Origin: Melastoma dodecandrum
Taxonomy: Eukaryota > Streptophyta > Magnoliopsida > Myrtales > Melastomataceae
DNA length: 64,000 nt
Direction of reading: 5' to 3'
Assembly (NCBI GenBank): GCA_029817715.1
Contig: JARUPY010000471.1
Location: 372,001-436,000 of the forward strand
Shown here in pieces: positions 60,896-64,000 of this stretch. A program made the translations under genes and the position numbers. Positions within the stretch are counted from its first letter, which is position 1; the number at the start of each line of letters is the position of its first letter. The notes under the pieces are model-generated. The model was not told the origin of the DNA, made no database searches, and saw only the letters and a program-made list of their open reading frames with translations.

Positions 60896-63330
60896 TCTTT
60901 TTTAGACACTCTGAATTCAACTAAACCTGAAAAAGCGCAACAAAAACCCTAATCAGAATCATGACAGTCAATCGGCACGAGCATTTAGAAGCAGTAAGAT
61001 CCCCTCCCCATACACGACTCTGAAACATTGCTAGTCCTCATCTCAAGGCAACCTAAAGACCCAATATGAAATTCCAGGATTGAAGCAAGAGAACTAAGGA
61101 GTTCACCCTCTTGAAAAATGTCTAAATCCAAGGTTTCCCAACTCGATCGATCAACAACAGCACCCATAATCAGCAACAGACTTTCCAACCTTAAATTGAA
61201 TCCACAACAAGCAGAGATTACTAAAACCCAGGCCAGAGGATGGCTCAAACCAATCGAACCCAGCAACTCACGCGCTAACCCTATCTCGCGTCTATCACCC
61301 CCAAACTATCCCCATTCCCCCAAATCGGGGTCTCTCCAACACAAACCCGTCGGATTCCAAGCCAAAACGCGATTCACGAACTCTCACAGGAATCGTCCAC
61401 GAGGCAACGACAAACAAAACGGCAGCCACGAATCGGAATGGAAAATGTAACGAATATAAATAAACAACTCCCCGATCAAAGTACACGCCAAATCCGACCA
61501 AATCGGAGCAGATAACTGATTATTCACGCCAAGGAAGAAGGAGAAGGAGGAGGAGGAGGAGGAGAGAGATCTGAGAAAATTACCGAATTCGCCGATTGGA
61601 ATGATCTGCTCCGCGTCTGGGCGTGCGTGTGAACTGGCAAACTCAGCGAAGTGCGTCGCTTTGTTGACCACACCGAATCCGACCGAGTCAACCCTGGATG
61701 CCCCATTTTGGTTCACAAAAATAATTACTTGTTTTTTCCAATTAAAAAACGAATTGGGCTTAAGTGGGCCAATAAGAGTTTATGGTTAGTCTTACAAGCA
61801 TGGCCTTGGTGTGGGCCGTACGGCCCGTATAAAGCCCATTACAATGTATAATCCGTGCCCATTGGTCATCGACCACCCCCCCCACCCCAACGGGGTTACA
61901 AAAAGAAAAGAAATCGGACAATTGAACAAGGGAGATAAGCAGTGTGATGAGGTTTCGGGTGAGTAGGTCACGAACCTGTAACTTGAAACATATCTTATAA
62001 TACCTGTTCAATTGTGTAGCACACTTAGTTAACATGTAATTTAGTTTAACACGAATTTACTGGATTTTTTATATGATAATTCTTCAAGAACATAATTTCA
62101 TATCGCTGATTAAACCGAGTAGTTCGATAATAAAATGACTAAGACTAACTAGGTTATGCGTTGTTTGCTCAATCAGGCTAAAACAATATCACTAGTAGTT
62201 TAGTTAAGAGAGTTGAAAACTTTCGTAAAAAAAAAAAAAGTGCATGAAAATTGACATATTAAGTCATGTTATTATTAACACGAGTATTTTGGTCTTTCGC
62301 GAAGAAAGTTAACACAATTTAACATCGATGATAATTTAATAATAATTTATATATTAGAATTAATTTATAAATATATTTTTCATTTTCTTGTACTTATAAA
62401 TTAATTATACTATTTCATGTTATGTTGGTTTTGACACGAAAACTTAAAGCACTTATACGATTAATTTTCAAAAATCTAGAACCTAATTTATCAAATCTAT
62501 TCAATACCAATCATACCGATTTTAAGTTTAACTCGGCTAGAAATAAGTATTACATTATTACATGAATTGAAAGAAGGGAAAGGACATTTCTTGCACACGA
62601 ACAAACAAACTCGGGTCCTTTTCCTTAATCATCGGAGGGGTTTACGTGCCCAATTAGTTAACGTAACCCAGAAAAATCAATCACGATTTGTTTCACTACG
62701 TCACATTATATCCAATTTTTGGACTCCACTCCACCGGTAAACAAAAACATCAATCAATCATTTTTTGGTGGTTTTTATTTTAATTTCTTCTGATGTCCCC
62801 CCCGGGGGTTTTCTCCATCGCGTCTTGCGCCGATACAGTCGAATCCCCACCGTCCAACAAGGCACCACGTGGCAAGTCCCGATCCCCGGATTTAGTACTC
62901 ATCGTCCCAAATACAACCAACCTACGGAGTAATTTTAGGGTTTTTTTTTTTGGGGTAATAAGAAAGGTGGAGTCACGTCAAATTTTTGTATTGGATTGAT
63001 TGATTGGTTACGTTTAAAAAATCAAGGGAGTTGGTAGAATTATTGCACGGAACCTAAAGAATTAATATTAAACTAATCGTTACAGCTCTGCGGGAATCAT
63101 GGGGAGCCGTTTGCGTGGATCCGACGTGGCAATCCGATCCGGTGGTGTGCTAATCCCAAAGAGATTATTACTAAATTACCCGCCCCACGGAAAAAAACCA
63201 GAGATTAAAAACAACGACAAGACACGACAGCGCCATCGTCTGAATACGGACATTAGAAAATAAATCGATTTTACAGCAATGTCTGTTGTTGTTGTTGTTT
63301 TTACTACTGTCCGCGGGAATTTCTCTTGAC
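60896..63330. other. Divergent upstream regions of the 14-3-3 and GH36 genes
   Basis: To about 61620 this is leader and 5' UTR intron of the 14-3-3 gene. 61740-62800 is AT-rich and empty as far as I can see. 62800-63330 is GC-richer and carries possible regulatory sites of the GH36 gene. Confidence 0.4.
62866..62871 (+). promoter_or_regulatory. G-box/ABRE-type site upstream of the GH36 gene
   Basis: CACGTG inside CCACGTGGC, 720 bp before the start codon; a second ACGTGGC lies near 63125. G-box cores bind bZIP/bHLH factors, and ABRE-type sites respond to abscisic acid. Function here is inferred. Confidence 0.35.
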
Positions 63331-63338
63331 TATAAATA
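63331..63338 (+). promoter_or_regulatory. Candidate TATA box of the GH36 gene
   Basis: TATAAATA, 248 bp before the ATG, leaving room for a leader of about 220 bases. Confidence 0.5.
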
Positions 63339-63585
63339 AGCATCCGTATTCCATCCCCCGACGTAGCACTCTGCTTGGTCCTGTTCGCCTCTGATTCGAT
63401 ATTATCCCCCCCACCCCCATCTGTTCCGTCTCCTCCATCTGCATTGTTAGTGTTCCGGTCAGCCTCCGTGGGGAGCCTGCCGTGATTGTCGCTCGGTTTC
63501 GGATCAGGATACTGGTAACGGTCCGCGTCGGGATTGATCCGGGTTTCGGGGTTTTTAGGTTCGTCCAGGAGGTAAGGGAAAGGAG

Positions 63586-64000
63586 ATGACGATCAAGACG
63601 TCTGTCCGTGTCTCGGAACGGAAGCTGGTCGTGAAGGATCGGACCGTCCTTGACGGAGTCCCGGACAATGTGATCGAGACTTCTGCGTCGTCGAAGGGCC
63701 CCGTGGAGGGGATCTTCCTCGGGGCTGTCTTTGACGGGGACAGCAGCTGCCACGTGGTGCCGCTCGGGACCCTCCGCAATGTCCGGTTTGTGGCCTGCTT
63801 CCGGTTCAAGTTATGGTGGATGGCGCAGAGGATGGGCGACAGAGGTAGTGAGATCCCGGTCGAGACCCAGTTCCTGTTGGTCGAGACTAGGGAGGGGTGT
63901 CGCTTAGATGTTAATGGAGGCGGCAAGGAGGAGGCGGCGGACAGTGTTGTGTATACTATCTTCCTTCCGTTGATAGAAGGCCCGTTCCGGGCTTGTTTGC
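63586..64000 (+). CDS. Raffinose-synthase-family protein (GH36, galactinol-sucrose galactosyltransferase type), N-terminal part
   Basis: Truncated by the window edge after 138 codons. The start MTIKTSVRVSERKLVVKDRT follows a purine-rich leader. GH36 raffinose-synthase N-terminal landmarks are visible: GIFLGAVFD, LGTLRNVRFVACFRFKLWW, the MAQRMG motif, PVETQFLLVE and VVYTIFLPLIEGPFRA. Family members either make raffinose from sucrose and galactinol or act as alkaline alpha-galactosidases, and the catalytic Asp residues that would help lie beyond the edge. The frame is open throughout, with no intron so far, and the codons are GC-rich compared with the flanks. An ABA- or stress-driven role fits the upstream G-box but is inference. 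Confidence 0.9.
   Translation, partial: MTIKTSVRVSERKLVVKDRTVLDGVPDNVIETSASSKGPVEGIFLGAVFDGDSSCHVVPLGTLRNVRFVACFRFKLWWMAQRMGDRGSEIPVETQFLLVETREGCRLDVNGGGKEEAADSVVYTIFLPLIEGPFRACL

Noticed and set aside
63304..63926. Minus-strand frames opposite the GH36 gene
   Set aside because: Shadows of the GC-rich sense coding frame; no family match.

Overview
The window reads as nuclear DNA of a dicotyledonous flowering plant. The genes have short exons, GT-AG introns (often below 200 bp) and AT-rich intergenic DNA, and they encode organelle-targeted proteins, a plant-only receptor kinase family, single Gnk2-domain secreted proteins and several plant transposon classes. I cannot name the species from sequence alone.

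Layout. 1-5349: the 3' end of a plus-strand LTR retrotransposon. 6228-8242: an LRK10L-type receptor-like kinase. 8869-9333: a MITE with a 10-bp target duplication. 9445-11101: a chloroplast CRS2/peptidyl-tRNA hydrolase family gene. 11964-14043: diaminopimelate epimerase. About 15600-16230: two unidentified terminal-exon candidates. 16500-24800: a rearranged cluster of small Gnk2-domain genes with one intact-looking and three broken copies, interrupted by a second MITE and a small LTR element. 25288-28180 (minus): Elongator subunit ELP5. 30850-33744: mannose-6-phosphate isomerase. 34225-35393 (minus): cytosolic ribosomal protein eS7. 35888-36012: a broken fragment of the isomerase. 36105-49202: the remains of an ABA4-like gene split by a complete 12.3-kb LTR element lying on the minus strand. 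50180-52833 (minus): a monoacylglycerol-lipase-like hydrolase. 55182-55886: a plant gene of unknown function. 56728-57655 (minus): plastid ribosomal protein uS13. 59631-60895 (minus): a 14-3-3 protein. 63586 to the right edge: the start of a raffinose-synthase-family (GH36) gene.

The genes do not form a pathway or operon; they are ordinary neighbours on a plant chromosome. Two encode plastid or cytosolic ribosomal proteins, two metabolic enzymes (lysine and mannose/ascorbate routes), one a tRNA-modification factor, and others serve signalling or stress. Gene models were spliced by hand from reading frame, splice sites and family resemblance. Protein lengths agree with the families as I know them, but no search was run.

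The unusual content is structural. It includes a LARD-like element with no coding capacity whose two LTRs differ by very different amounts along their length, an empty-site pair that proves one MITE insertion, a microhomology deletion in a Gnk2 gene, and a small LTR element with a right LTR that ends in an inverted copy of its own start. I found no CRISPR array, tRNA, rRNA or undescribed multi-gene system.
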